From Candidatus Geohydrothermomicrobium daggyaiense (lineage in GTDB: Bacteria; Actinomycetota; Geothermincolia; Fen-727; JACVIW01): DNA of 6,767 bases. Of the stretch, positions 1 to 6,506 are shown piece after piece; the stretch's first letter is position 1, and each line of letters starts with the position of its first letter. Both the position numbers and the translations under genes were made by a program. The notes beneath the pieces are model-generated. The model searched no databases. It was given only the letters and a program-made list of their open reading frames with translations, and was not told the DNA's origin. The stretch spans positions 1 through 6,767 of the forward strand of contig JACVIW010000131.1 in assembly GCA_015711695.1 (NCBI GenBank), given 5' to 3'.

Positions 1-20
1 TAGTTGAAATTAAAGAAGGG

Positions 21-686
21 TCAATCAGCCCGCACAAATCGGTAGCCCACTCCGTGAACAGTTTCAATAAATCTCCTGTTAGCCTCAATCTTCGATCTAA
101 TCCTTCTTACATGTACGTCCACAGTCCTTGTCCCGCCGTAGTAGTCATCCCCCCAGATCATTCGTAAAAGATCCTCTCGTCTATATGCCCTGCCGGGATT
201 CTCAGCGAAAGTTTTCAAAAGTTCAAACTCTTTATATGTAAAATCAAGAGGTTTCCCATCAAGAAAAACCTGATGGTTATCAACATTGATTATGAGGTTT
301 TGCCTTTGAATCACCCTGCCGCTTCCATACATTTTTCTCCTGTGGACATCGGCTCTTAAAACAATCTCATCCACCCTTGCGGGCTGTATCACGAAATCAT
401 CCGCAATTGCGAAAATCCCCTCATCGGGCACTTCAATCGGAGCGGAAAAAGCGGCAATGAGAGGTGTCTTTTTTGTTTTTCCACCAGACCTTCCCAGCGC
501 TTGAACGCACTTTTTCAAAAGCACGGGTGTCGGATTAACGATAAGGATCAGACGGGTCATTTCTCCAATTATCTGGATTAAATCTTCTGAAGTCCTGAAT
601 TCCTTTATCAGGTCACCATCCTTCTCAAACGCCTCTTTAAGTTGCCAGGCGTATTCCGATCCGTCCCCATTGAAAGCGAGTTCCAT
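21..686 (-). CDS. OmpR/PhoB-family winged-helix regulator with degenerate receiver, GlnR-like
   Basis: Cytoplasmic DNA-binding regulator of 221 aa in two parts: a receiver-like domain (about 1-118) and a C-terminal winged helix (about 126-219). The DNA-binding half is intact and typical, with TYKEFELLK in the first helices, GGTRTVDVHVRR in the recognition helix, and HGVGYRF in the wing. The receiver half looks unable to be phosphorylated. The usual acidic pair after strand 1 is N6-G7, strand 3 (46-50) runs into N51-P52 with no Asp, and the conserved Lys of strand 5 is Q101 in DDFVIQP. This pattern and the wing sequence recall actinobacterial GlnR, an orphan nitrogen regulator, but targets cannot be read from the sequence. 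The start is ATG at 686, with GAGAGGG at 696-702 nine bases upstream; a TTG one codon earlier is also possible. It lies 17 bases after nadE, so is probably co-transcribed. No histidine kinase gene is in view. Confidence 0.88.
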   Translation of the reverse strand: MELAFNGDGSEYAWQLKEAFEKDGDLIKEFRTSEDLIQIIGEMTRLILIVNPTPVLLKKCVQALGRSGGKTKKTPLIAAFSAPIEVPDEGIFAIADDFVIQPARVDEIVLRADVHRRKMYGSGRVIQRQNLIINVDNHQVFLDGKPLDFTYKEFELLKTFAENPGRAYRREDLLRMIWGDDYYGGTRTVDVHVRRIRSKIEANRRFIETVHGVGYRFVRAD

Positions 687-703
687 CAAGCTTTACCCTC
701 TCA

Positions 704-1444
704 TCAGTCAAACTCGGGGATTTCAAGTCTCAAAGCAGGCTGCCTTTTGTGAGAACTCTTTTCAACCATGTGCTTTACCTTATTGACGACTTCTTCTGGG
801 AATGGTGGATTTTCTCCGATCTCCATAAATTTCAGGCATGTGTCCAGCTCTTCATATGTTATGCCCATTTCCTCTTCGTCAGTTTGACCTTCCCATAACC
901 CAGCGCTCGGGCTTTTGTTCAATATTTTCTGCGGGACACCTATGTCATCGGCTATTCTGTAAAGATCAGTCTTGTAAATACCCGCAAGAGGAAAAAGATC
1001 AGCGGCACCATCGCCGTGCTTGGTGAAATACCCGACTGATATTTCACTTTTATTGCCAGTGCCTACCACGAGATAACCAAGATCTTTAGCGAGATAATAC
1101 AAGACGGTCATTCTTATTCTCGGCTTGAGATTGGCATATGCGAGCTTCGACCCGGGTGGAAGCACTCTGGTAAAAGCCTGATAAACAGGGTTAAGGTCTA
1201 TTTCGACAGTCTTGAGATTCAGGTCCGCCGCAAGCATGCGGGCATCCTCGATATCCTCTTCCGCGCTCTCTACAGGCATGATGACGCCAAGTGAGTTGTC
1301 CGGGAACGCCTTTTTTGCCAGTACAGCGACCACTGCGGAATCAAGGCCACCGCTAAGACCAAAAATCAGTCCTTTTGCGTCAGCCGAATACACCTTACTT
1401 CTAAGCCACTCAACAGCAAGTTTCGCAAACTCCTTAGATTGCAT
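704..1444 (-). CDS. nadE: NH3-dependent NAD+ synthetase
   Basis: Cytoplasmic enzyme of 246 aa that adenylates deamido-NAD+ (nicotinic acid adenine dinucleotide) with ATP and amidates it with ammonia, the last step of NAD+ synthesis. The ATP-pyrophosphatase P-loop SGGLDS is at residues 31-36. Further on are GTGNKSE, then KHGDGAADLFPLAGIYKTDL, and PSAGLWEGQTDEEE, all typical of the NadE synthetase domain, and the tail KRQPALRLEIP is also typical. There is no N-terminal glutaminase (nitrilase) domain, so free ammonia, or ammonia from a separate protein, is the expected nitrogen donor. The reading frame stays open to 1588, but that 48-residue extension runs into the end of rsmB and looks unlike NadE. 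ATG at 1444 with GGGAAG eight bases upstream gives the family's usual N-terminus. Two TGA codons in tandem end the gene. The 101-base gap after rsmB leaves room for its own promoter, though I see no convincing one. Confidence 0.95.
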   Translation of the reverse strand: MQSKEFAKLAVEWLRSKVYSADAKGLIFGLSGGLDSAVVAVLAKKAFPDNSLGVIMPVESAEEDIEDARMLAADLNLKTVEIDLNPVYQAFTRVLPPGSKLAYANLKPRIRMTVLYYLAKDLGYLVVGTGNKSEISVGYFTKHGDGAADLFPLAGIYKTDLYRIADDIGVPQKILNKSPSAGLWEGQTDEEEMGITYEELDTCLKFMEIGENPPFPEEVVNKVKHMVEKSSHKRQPALRLEIPEFD

Positions 1445-1448
1445 AATT

Positions 1449-1458
1449 CTCACTTCCC
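1449..1458 (-). promoter_or_regulatory. Ribosome binding site fixing the nadE start
   Basis: On the minus strand GGGAAGTGAG ends four bases before the ATG at 1444. The GGGAAG part is eight bases away, a normal Shine-Dalgarno distance. It supports the ATG at 1444 over the upstream in-frame start at 1588. Confidence 0.6.
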
Positions 1459-1545
1459 AAATTCGATCACCTGCAAAATTTTCATGAATCAAAAATAGAA
1501 TTAATAGTTTTTGACAGTGCCTACTTCTTGCCCGCGAAGCATAAA

Positions 1546-2895
1546 TCAACCCGTTTTTCTTAGCCTCGCTATATACATGCCGTCGCAACCGTGAACATCC
1601 GGAAAAATTTGAATTTGCCCTCTCTCAAGCTTCAAACCACCGGGAAGTTCGATTTCTTCAAGTTCGAAACCCCGGGAAAAATTAAGGAATCTGCTTATTA
1701 CGTCTTTACTTTCCCGTCGAGATATAGTGCATGCAGAATACACAAGTACACCATTGTCTCTTAAAAGCTCCGAGGCGCTAAATAGAAGCTCGAGTTGAAG
1801 CGCTGACAGTCTCTCGATATCCTCTGCTTTCTTTCTCCACCTTACGTCGGGTTTCCTTGCAAGCGTTCCAAGACCACTGCAGGGCACGTCGACAAGCACC
1901 CTGTCGAATTTCTCCCGGACGATATCTGGCGCTAATCTCGAATCCATCACTTTGGTTTCAATGATTTCGATACCGAGCCTCCTGGCAAGAGTCTTCACAT
2001 TTTCCAGCCTGGATTTGTTGATATCAAGCGCCAGAACGCGACCATGGTTTCGCATCATCTGGGCGACGTGTGTAGTTTTTCCTCCAGGAGCAGCACAAAT
2101 GTCGATTACACGCATACCTTCGCCAGGCTCGAGCGCGTAAACAACAAGCATTGACGCTTCATCCTGGATTGCGAATAGTCCATTTTTAAATTCCTGAAGA
2201 TCTGAAATCGTCCCTGTTCGCCTCAGCAAGAGCCCTTCAGGAACGAGAAGCGACCTTTGCGTCAAGATACCATGGTTTCGAAGCAAGTTTTCACAATCCT
2301 CCACAGTCGTCCTTAAAGTATTGACTCTAACGGATACGGCCTTTGTCCTGTTATTCGCTTCACACAAATTTCTCGTTTTTTCCATTCCCAATTCGTCAAG
2401 CCACATTCTCACAATCCATTCAGGATGCGATTCCTTTATCGCAATCGCTTTAACGGGATCTTCCGCCGGATCAGGCCAGTTGATATTGTCTTTTCCCCTG
2501 CAAAAAGATCTTAAAACTCCGTTGACAAATGCGGCTGTTCTTTTGTCGCATTGTAGCCTGGCAATTCTCACAGAAGTATCGCAGACAGCATAGTCGGGAA
2601 CTTTCATAAAAAGAGATTGATAAACCCCAATTCTTAAAAGCCATGCAACTTCTCTGGAGATCCGATTGATTTTCCTGTCCATGAAAGCCTCAATTGCAAA
2701 ATCAAGTGTCTTTTTCATTCTTATGGTACCGAGTACTAATTCTGTGATATACGCCCTTTCCTGCCTGTTCAGATCCACCCTGGAAAGATGACCGTCAAGA
2801 AGCAAATTAATGTAAGCATTTCTTCTTTCGTGTTCGGTAAGGATTTTGAGAGCGATTTCTCTTGCTTTTAATTCATCGGAGGAATTTTTCTTCAT
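1546..2895 (-). CDS. rsmB: 16S rRNA (cytosine-5-)-methyltransferase RsmB
   Basis: SAM-dependent enzyme of 449 aa that methylates a cytosine of 16S rRNA (C967 in E. coli numbering) during ribosome assembly. Residues 8-140 form the NusB-like RNA-binding domain that separates RsmB from shorter RsmF/NOP2-type enzymes. The catalytic domain follows: SAM-binding VIDICAAPGGKT at 263-274, acidic D291 after the next strand, DVPCSG at 336-341 (C339), and YSACTI at 386-391, where C389 is the expected nucleophile. The C-terminal FPDVHGCDGMYIARL is usual. Length is normal for the family. The ATG at 2895 is nine bases past the fmt TGA and I see no Shine-Dalgarno before it, so translation probably depends on coupling to fmt. 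Its frame is the same as that of fmt. It is the last gene of the closely packed metK-def-fmt-rsmB group. Confidence 0.96.
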   Translation of the reverse strand: MKKNSSDELKAREIALKILTEHERRNAYINLLLDGHLSRVDLNRQERAYITELVLGTIRMKKTLDFAIEAFMDRKINRISREVAWLLRIGVYQSLFMKVPDYAVCDTSVRIARLQCDKRTAAFVNGVLRSFCRGKDNINWPDPAEDPVKAIAIKESHPEWIVRMWLDELGMEKTRNLCEANNRTKAVSVRVNTLRTTVEDCENLLRNHGILTQRSLLVPEGLLLRRTGTISDLQEFKNGLFAIQDEASMLVVYALEPGEGMRVIDICAAPGGKTTHVAQMMRNHGRVLALDINKSRLENVKTLARRLGIEIIETKVMDSRLAPDIVREKFDRVLVDVPCSGLGTLARKPDVRWRKKAEDIERLSALQLELLFSASELLRDNGVLVYSACTISRRESKDVISRFLNFSRGFELEEIELPGGLKLERGQIQIFPDVHGCDGMYIARLRKTG

Positions 2896-2904
2896 CAGGA
2901 TTTT

Positions 2905-3843
2905 TCAGGGTTTCCGCGTGAATATCTCACCCGTTTGTACCCGTTGACCGCGAGCAAACTCCGCCCATGACATTCTTCTTTTTCCTTCAGGTTGAAGACT
3001 CATTATTTGAACACAATAAGTACCGGTATTGACGAAAAACTCTTCCCGACCCATGTTTGTAAGCATTCCCGGTTGACCTACCTGCAGGACATCTGTCACC
3101 TTAACTGACCATATCTTAATTCTTCTACCTCGAAAAAAAGTATACGCCCCCGTATCTGGATCAAGAGCCCTTGTCAGTCTATCTATGTACTCGGCAGGCG
3201 CGGTCCAGTCAATGTTTGCTTCCTCCTGCGTGATGGCGGGCGCATAACTTGCCATTTCTTCCTTTTGCTTGACCGGTGTTAGCGTTCCTGACTCAAGACC
3301 ATCGAGCGTATCGATTACAAGACGCGAAGCAATCTTTGATAGCCTTTCTCTAAGTGTGCCCGTTGTGTCATGTTCAAATATGGGTTCTTCAGCGCTCATA
3401 AGAACGTCCCCGCAATCCACCTTTTCGCTCATCAGTATCGTGGTAACACCTGTAATCGTGCATCCGTTCAAGATTGCCCTCTCAATCGGGGCTGGACCCC
3501 TTAATCGCGGAAGGAGCGAAGGGTGTATATTTATGAAGATTCTTTCCTGTAAATCCAGAAGCCACCGGGGTAATATTTCGCCGTATTCCGCGACAACCGC
3601 AACGTTCCAATCCAGTTCAATCAATTCCTCGAGCGTTTCTGGCTGGAGATTTTCCGGTTGAAAAAGCTTTAAACCACTGTCCATTGCAAATTGAACGACC
3701 GGAGTGGAAGTAAGTTTCAATCCCCTGCCAGCGGGTCGATCTCTCTTCCCAACAACTGCGATAATTTCATGTCGGTCGCTGTTAAGGATTTCTTTAAGTG
3801 GGCTTACCGCAAAAATGCCGCTTCCGAAAAAAATCGCCTTCAA
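2905..3843 (-). CDS. fmt: Methionyl-tRNA formyltransferase
   Basis: Cytoplasmic enzyme of 312 aa that transfers formyl from 10-formyltetrahydrofolate to Met-tRNA(fMet) for translation initiation. The N-terminal formyltransferase fold has KAIFFGSGIFAV at the start and the folate/catalytic block INIHPSLLPRLRGPAPIERA at 104-123, with N105 and H107. VDCGD at 142-146 provides the catalytic Asp (D143). The C-terminal OB-like tRNA-binding domain begins near IDWTAPAEYIDRLTRA and includes GAYTFFRGRRIKIW. Length matches the family (about 310-315 aa). The start is not certain: the frame opens with TTG at 3855, but that codon directly abuts GAAGG. A second TTG at 3843 gives the family's usual N-terminus (M-K-x-hydrophobic-F-F-G) with the same GAAGG 12 bases away, so I chose 3843. 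The GAAGG overlaps the def stop codon, which suggests coupled translation. Confidence 0.95.
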   Translation of the reverse strand: MKAIFFGSGIFAVSPLKEILNSDRHEIIAVVGKRDRPAGRGLKLTSTPVVQFAMDSGLKLFQPENLQPETLEELIELDWNVAVVAEYGEILPRWLLDLQERIFINIHPSLLPRLRGPAPIERAILNGCTITGVTTILMSEKVDCGDVLMSAEEPIFEHDTTGTLRERLSKIASRLVIDTLDGLESGTLTPVKQKEEMASYAPAITQEEANIDWTAPAEYIDRLTRALDPDTGAYTFFRGRRIKIWSVKVTDVLQVGQPGMLTNMGREEFFVNTGTYCVQIMSLQPEGKRRMSWAEFARGQRVQTGEIFTRKP

Positions 3844-3858
3844 GAGGAAACACAACCT

Positions 3859-4356
3859 TCACGAATTCAATCCTCTTTTTGCCATTTCCATTTTCTCAAG
3901 AAGGTTAAAGGCTCTTCTTCTCTCCTCAACACTGCAACGGTCAATGATAAGAATCCCGTCAAGATGGTCGCATTCATGTTGAAAAACCCTCGACAAAAAA
4001 CCACCCGGCTCAATCAGGATTGTGTACCCCGATAGCGTCTTGCACCTGACTTTTATTTTTTTCGCCCTGTTCACTTTCACAACAACACCGGGAATACTGA
4101 GGCACCCTTCTTCTCCTTCCTCCTCGCCCTCCGTCTCAATTATCTCAGGATTTATTATGCACCTTACGCCATGCCCGCCATCGTAGATGAACAACCTCTT
4201 CATCACGCCAACCTGAGAAGCAGCAAGACCACGACCTCCAGAGGCAAACATGGTCTCTTCCATTTCCTTAACCAGACGCTTGATTCCGGCGTCGATTTCT
4301 TCAACGTCTATACATTTTTCCCTTAAAACAGGATCGCCAACCCTCCTGATTTCCAC
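3859..4356 (-). CDS. def: Peptide deformylase
   Basis: Metalloenzyme of 165 aa that removes the N-formyl group from nascent proteins, undoing the modification made by fmt, the next gene. All three signature motifs are present: GRGLAASQ at 41-48 (motif 1), EGCLS at 83-87 (motif 2, metal ligand C85), and QHECDH at 126-131 (motif 3, metal ligands H127 and H131, catalytic E128). Length is usual for bacterial deformylases. An acidic run of Glu and Gly sits at about 74-83, just before motif 2, where length varies among relatives. The start is GTG at 4356, with AGGGGAG seven bases upstream that shares its first A with the metK stop codon. fmt begins 15 bases after the def stop. In many Gram-positive genomes priA lies directly upstream of def, whereas here metK does. 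Confidence 0.97.
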   Translation of the reverse strand: MEIRRVGDPVLREKCIDVEEIDAGIKRLVKEMEETMFASGGRGLAASQVGVMKRLFIYDGGHGVRCIINPEIIETEGEEEGEEGCLSIPGVVVKVNRAKKIKVRCKTLSGYTILIEPGGFLSRVFQHECDHLDGILIIDRCSVEERRRAFNLLEKMEMAKRGLNS

Positions 4357-4363
4357 GCGAAAT

Positions 4364-4370
4364 CTCCCCT
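4364..4370 (-). promoter_or_regulatory. Ribosome binding site for def, overlapping the metK stop
   Basis: AGGGGAG on the minus strand lies seven bases before the GTG at 4356, and its first A is the last base of the metK TAA. It fixes GTG as the def start and places def translation immediately behind ribosomes leaving metK. Confidence 0.7.
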
Positions 4371-5569
4371 TAAAGCCCCGCTTCTTTTCTCAGTATTTCC
4401 GCTTTATTCGTTCTTTCCCATGTGAACCCTTCCTCTGTTCGCCCGAAATGCCCATAAACCGCCGTGTTTTTATATATCGGTCTAAGAAGTTTCAGATGGT
4501 TGATGATAGCGGCAGGCCTTAAATCAAAGTGGGCTTCAATGAGTTCCTGTATGGTCTCTAAAGGAACTTTTTCGGTCCCGAACGCATTGCAACTCAGCGA
4601 GACCGGACGAGCTTTGCCTATCACGTATGCTATCTGGACCTCAAACCTATCCGCAAGTCCAGCCGCTACAACATTCTTCGCAATGTATCGTGCGGCATAT
4701 GAGCCGGAGCGATCGACTTTGGTCGGGTCTTTTCCTGAGAAACAACCACCCCCATGTCTTGCCATGCCACCATAGGTATCAACAATTATCTTCCTGCCCG
4801 TAAGACCGGTGTCGCCAAGTGGACCACCGATAACGAACTTTCCCGTTGGATTGACAAGAAATTCAAGTTTATCATCGAGGTACTCCGAAGGAATCATAGG
4901 ACGCAAGACATGTTCCTCCAGGTCGGGCTTCATCAAGCCTAATATATCAACATCTTCATCGTGCTGGGCTGAAATTACAACTGTCCTGACCCTGACTGGC
5001 CTGTCATTTTCGTATTCTACAGTAACCTGTGTCTTTCCATCGGGTCTAAGGTAGGGAATAACTCCAGCCTTGCGAACATCCGAAAGGCGCCTTGCGAGTT
5101 TGTGGGCAAGCATAATCGGCAAGGGCATCAGCTCTTCAGTCTCGGTACAGGCATATCCAAACATCATTCCCTGGTCCCCAGCGCCAATTTTTTCATAGTC
5201 ATTGTCGTTTACCATTCCCGTTCTAGACTCAAGAGACATATCAACTCCCCTGGCGATATCTGGAGATTGCTCATCAATCGAAATCATCACGCCGCAGGTC
5301 TCAAAATCAAACCCGTATTCTGGCTTGTTATAGCCAATACCGTGCAGCGTGTCCCTTACTATCTTTCTCATGTCCACGTAAGTCTCTGTTGTGATTTCTC
5401 CCGATATGACAACCAGCCCGGTCGTGACAAGAGTTTCGCAGGCGACCCTCGCTTGAGGATCTTCTGCTATGATCGCGTCAAGTACCGCATCGCTTATCTG
5501 GTCAGCGATTTTATCGGGGTGGCCTTCAGTTACAGATTCTGACGTGAAAACAGTTCTACTTTTTCCCAT
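4370..5569 (-). CDS. metK: S-adenosylmethionine synthetase (methionine adenosyltransferase)
   Basis: Cytoplasmic enzyme of 399 aa that makes S-adenosylmethionine from methionine and ATP. It would supply the methyl donor used by RsmB, encoded three genes on. Signatures in order: TSESVTEGHPDKIADQISDA near the N-terminus (HPDK at 17-20), GAGDQGMMFGYA at 129-140, and the phosphate-binding loop GGGCFSGKDPTKVDRS at 273-288. The three-part MAT fold looks complete and length is normal. The loop has Cys276 where many relatives have Ala, probably neutral. The start is ATG at 5569, with a perfect GGAGG seven bases upstream. A TTG two codons earlier (5575) is only one base from the GGAGG and can be dismissed. 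It follows a 118-base AT-rich gap and leads the tightly spaced metK-def-fmt-rsmB group, so a promoter for the group is likely nearby, though none is clear. Confidence 0.98.
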   Translation of the reverse strand: MGKSRTVFTSESVTEGHPDKIADQISDAVLDAIIAEDPQARVACETLVTTGLVVISGEITTETYVDMRKIVRDTLHGIGYNKPEYGFDFETCGVMISIDEQSPDIARGVDMSLESRTGMVNDNDYEKIGAGDQGMMFGYACTETEELMPLPIMLAHKLARRLSDVRKAGVIPYLRPDGKTQVTVEYENDRPVRVRTVVISAQHDEDVDILGLMKPDLEEHVLRPMIPSEYLDDKLEFLVNPTGKFVIGGPLGDTGLTGRKIIVDTYGGMARHGGGCFSGKDPTKVDRSGSYAARYIAKNVVAAGLADRFEVQIAYVIGKARPVSLSCNAFGTEKVPLETIQELIEAHFDLRPAAIINHLKLLRPIYKNTAVYGHFGRTEEGFTWERTNKAEILRKEAGL

Positions 5570-5576
5570 GTGCAAA

Positions 5577-5581
5577 CCTCC
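5577..5581 (-). promoter_or_regulatory. Ribosome binding site fixing the metK start
   Basis: A consensus GGAGG on the minus strand ends seven bases before the ATG at 5569. It is the strongest Shine-Dalgarno in the window and decides for this ATG over the TTG at 5575. Confidence 0.8.
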
Positions 5582-5687
5582 AGTAGATAAATGAACGACG
5601 CAAACAGAAAAGATTCAAACAAAGTAAAAAAATAACATAAATATGACTGCCTAAACATGATTTAGAACAATAGCGCAACAAACACTA
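5582..5687 (-). other. AT-rich leader region before metK
   Basis: The gap between the lipoprotein stop and metK is AT-rich, with a T-run (minus strand) near 5625-5631. It is where a metK promoter would be expected. The best pair of boxes I can find (TTGTTC, then CATATT 19 bases later) is poor, so no promoter is called. The gap is too short and too unstructured for a SAM-I type riboswitch with its terminator. Confidence 0.35.
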
Positions 5688-6368
5688 TCAATTGGTTGAT
5701 TTGGTTATGTAATCACCCGTCATCCCATCAATTAGCACTTTCAGCGTCCTGCCACGAGTTTTAGGCTCCGTGAACACAACAGTCCATATCCACTTATAGT
5801 CTTTTGCGGGCATATCTTCTCCAACAGCCTCATAATCTGCTTTACATCTAAGGATAACGCTTACCTTTGCATCCGGCGTGCTCCTCATGAAGCCCGCCCC
5901 TCCATTTCTATATGCAACCCTGTAAGCTTCAGCAGAGTCAACCCGAAATCGTCCGGGCTTGTTTTTTCTGTAAATGTCTCGTCCCTCTTCACCGCCCCTA
6001 TTTCTTATTGGTTTATTCGGCCAGACATTTCCTCTGTTATATATTACGAGCATCTGGCTATTCACTTCAGGCCTGGGGGAAAAATAGTAAACTTCCCAGA
6101 TCCTTGCCTTTCCGTCGGAACTCACACCTTCAGGATCACCGTCCCGAAGAAATATTACCCAGTTTTTTTTCTGCCATTTATCAGCTGCCGGTTCAGTATA
6201 CTCCACAGCCTGGAAAGCGGTAACCGATTCAGGTCTTTCTTCCTTTTCACTTATTTTTCCCCCTCCACAACCCCAGAGAGGAAAAATCACTGTTACAGCA
6301 ATGATGCAAACAAGAAAATACTTAATCAAAAAGTGCCGCGCCCCTATCATTTTTGCACTATTCTTCAC
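5688..6368 (-). CDS. Secreted lipoprotein of unknown function, possible PepSY-like fold
   Basis: Protein of 226 aa that I do not recognise as a named family. The N-terminus is a lipoprotein signal peptide: Arg11, His12 and Lys16, a hydrophobic stretch at about 17-31, and the lipobox LWGC with Cys34 as the lipidation site (Trp before Gly is unusual but tolerated). A short polar linker rich in Glu and Lys follows. The remaining 175 or so residues are beta-rich and hydrophilic. Features such as DGKARIWEVYYFSP, VDSAEAYRVA and a closing LIDGMTGDYI recall PepSY-like or inhibitor-like secreted domains, where a conserved D-G-x-x-x-x-W and an AEAY/A helix recur; this is tentative. The start is GTG at 6368, with AAGGAGAGG upstream; an ATG at 6350 is a weaker choice. 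It ends in tandem TGA TAG. It would be anchored outside the cytoplasmic membrane and has no evident link to its neighbours. Confidence 0.8.
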   Translation of the reverse strand: MKNSAKMIGARHFLIKYFLVCIIAVTVIFPLWGCGGGKISEKEERPESVTAFQAVEYTEPAADKWQKKNWVIFLRDGDPEGVSSDGKARIWEVYYFSPRPEVNSQMLVIYNRGNVWPNKPIRNRGGEEGRDIYRKNKPGRFRVDSAEAYRVAYRNGGAGFMRSTPDAKVSVILRCKADYEAVGEDMPAKDYKWIWTVVFTEPKTRGRTLKVLIDGMTGDYITKSTN

Positions 6369-6382
6369 AGGAGCCTCTCCTT
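6369..6382 (-). promoter_or_regulatory. Ribosome binding site of the lipoprotein gene within a short hairpin
   Basis: On the minus strand AAGGAGAGG precedes the GTG at 6368 by five bases. The AGGAG (6377-6381) is exactly complementary to the CTCCT (6369-6373) that abuts the start codon, with a three-base AGG loop. The ribosome binding site could therefore fold on itself and reduce translation. The stem is only five pairs, so the effect may be small. Confidence 0.45.
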
Positions 6383-6434
6383 GAATAGCTTCAATTATTC
6401 AAAACATTAACGGTTCTTCTCTTCCAGGAAAATT

Positions 6435-6442
6435 TCACGTGA
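6435..6442. promoter_or_regulatory. TCACGTGA palindrome upstream of the lipoprotein gene
   Basis: A perfect eight-base palindrome lies 66 bases before the lipoprotein start, in AT-rich surroundings and beyond the candidate terminator of the previous gene. It could be an operator half-site pair. Short perfect palindromes also occur by chance, and no second copy was noticed. Confidence 0.2.
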
Positions 6443-6452
6443 GAAAAATATA

Positions 6453-6501
6453 TCAAAAAGAGCAACCCATATTCCGGAGAAACGGGGTGGATCTTTTTTG
6501 A
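6453..6501 (-). terminator. Candidate stem-loop terminator of the metallophosphoesterase gene
   Basis: Starting five bases after the stop codon at 6507, the minus-strand RNA has arms TCAAAAAAGA (6501-6492) and TCTTTTTGA (6461-6453), complementary apart from one extra A. Inside them, after a 3x3 internal loop, ACCC (6488-6485) pairs with GGGT (6468-6465). The stem is followed by TATATTTTTC. The stem is mostly A-U with a short G-C core and a large apical loop, so this is weaker than a classic intrinsic terminator. The A-rich and T-rich arms could also serve the opposite strand. Confidence 0.4.
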
Positions 6502-6506
6502 GAATT

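Noticed and set aside
838..1026. Plus-strand open frames throughout, such as this one and those at 3269-3661 and 5102-5542
   Set aside because: Each lies opposite a well-recognised minus-strand gene, with no family resemblance or own ribosome binding signal; they are shadows.
1504..1541. Weak inverted repeat CTTC/GAAG in the rsmB-nadE gap as a terminator
   Set aside because: The stem is about four or five pairs with an eight-base loop and no adjacent T-run, within what chance gives.
1445..1588. Longer nadE frame adding 48 N-terminal residues
   Set aside because: It overlaps the end of rsmB, lacks similarity to NadE, and a ribosome binding site supports ATG at 1444.
3827..3833. Run of seven T (minus strand) near the start of fmt as a slippage site
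   Set aside because: The frame is intact on both sides and the run encodes the usual Phe-Phe of the Fmt N-terminus; nothing indicates programmed slippage.
5670..5688. Hairpin ATAGTG/CGCTAT at the lipoprotein stop codon
   Set aside because: Only six pairs with a G-U wobble and no U-run after it, so not a convincing terminator.
5570..5690. Possible SAM riboswitch upstream of metK
   Set aside because: The gap is about 118 bases, AT-rich, and shows none of the paired helices or conserved core of SAM-I, SAM-II or SMK-box elements, and no terminator or anti-terminator.
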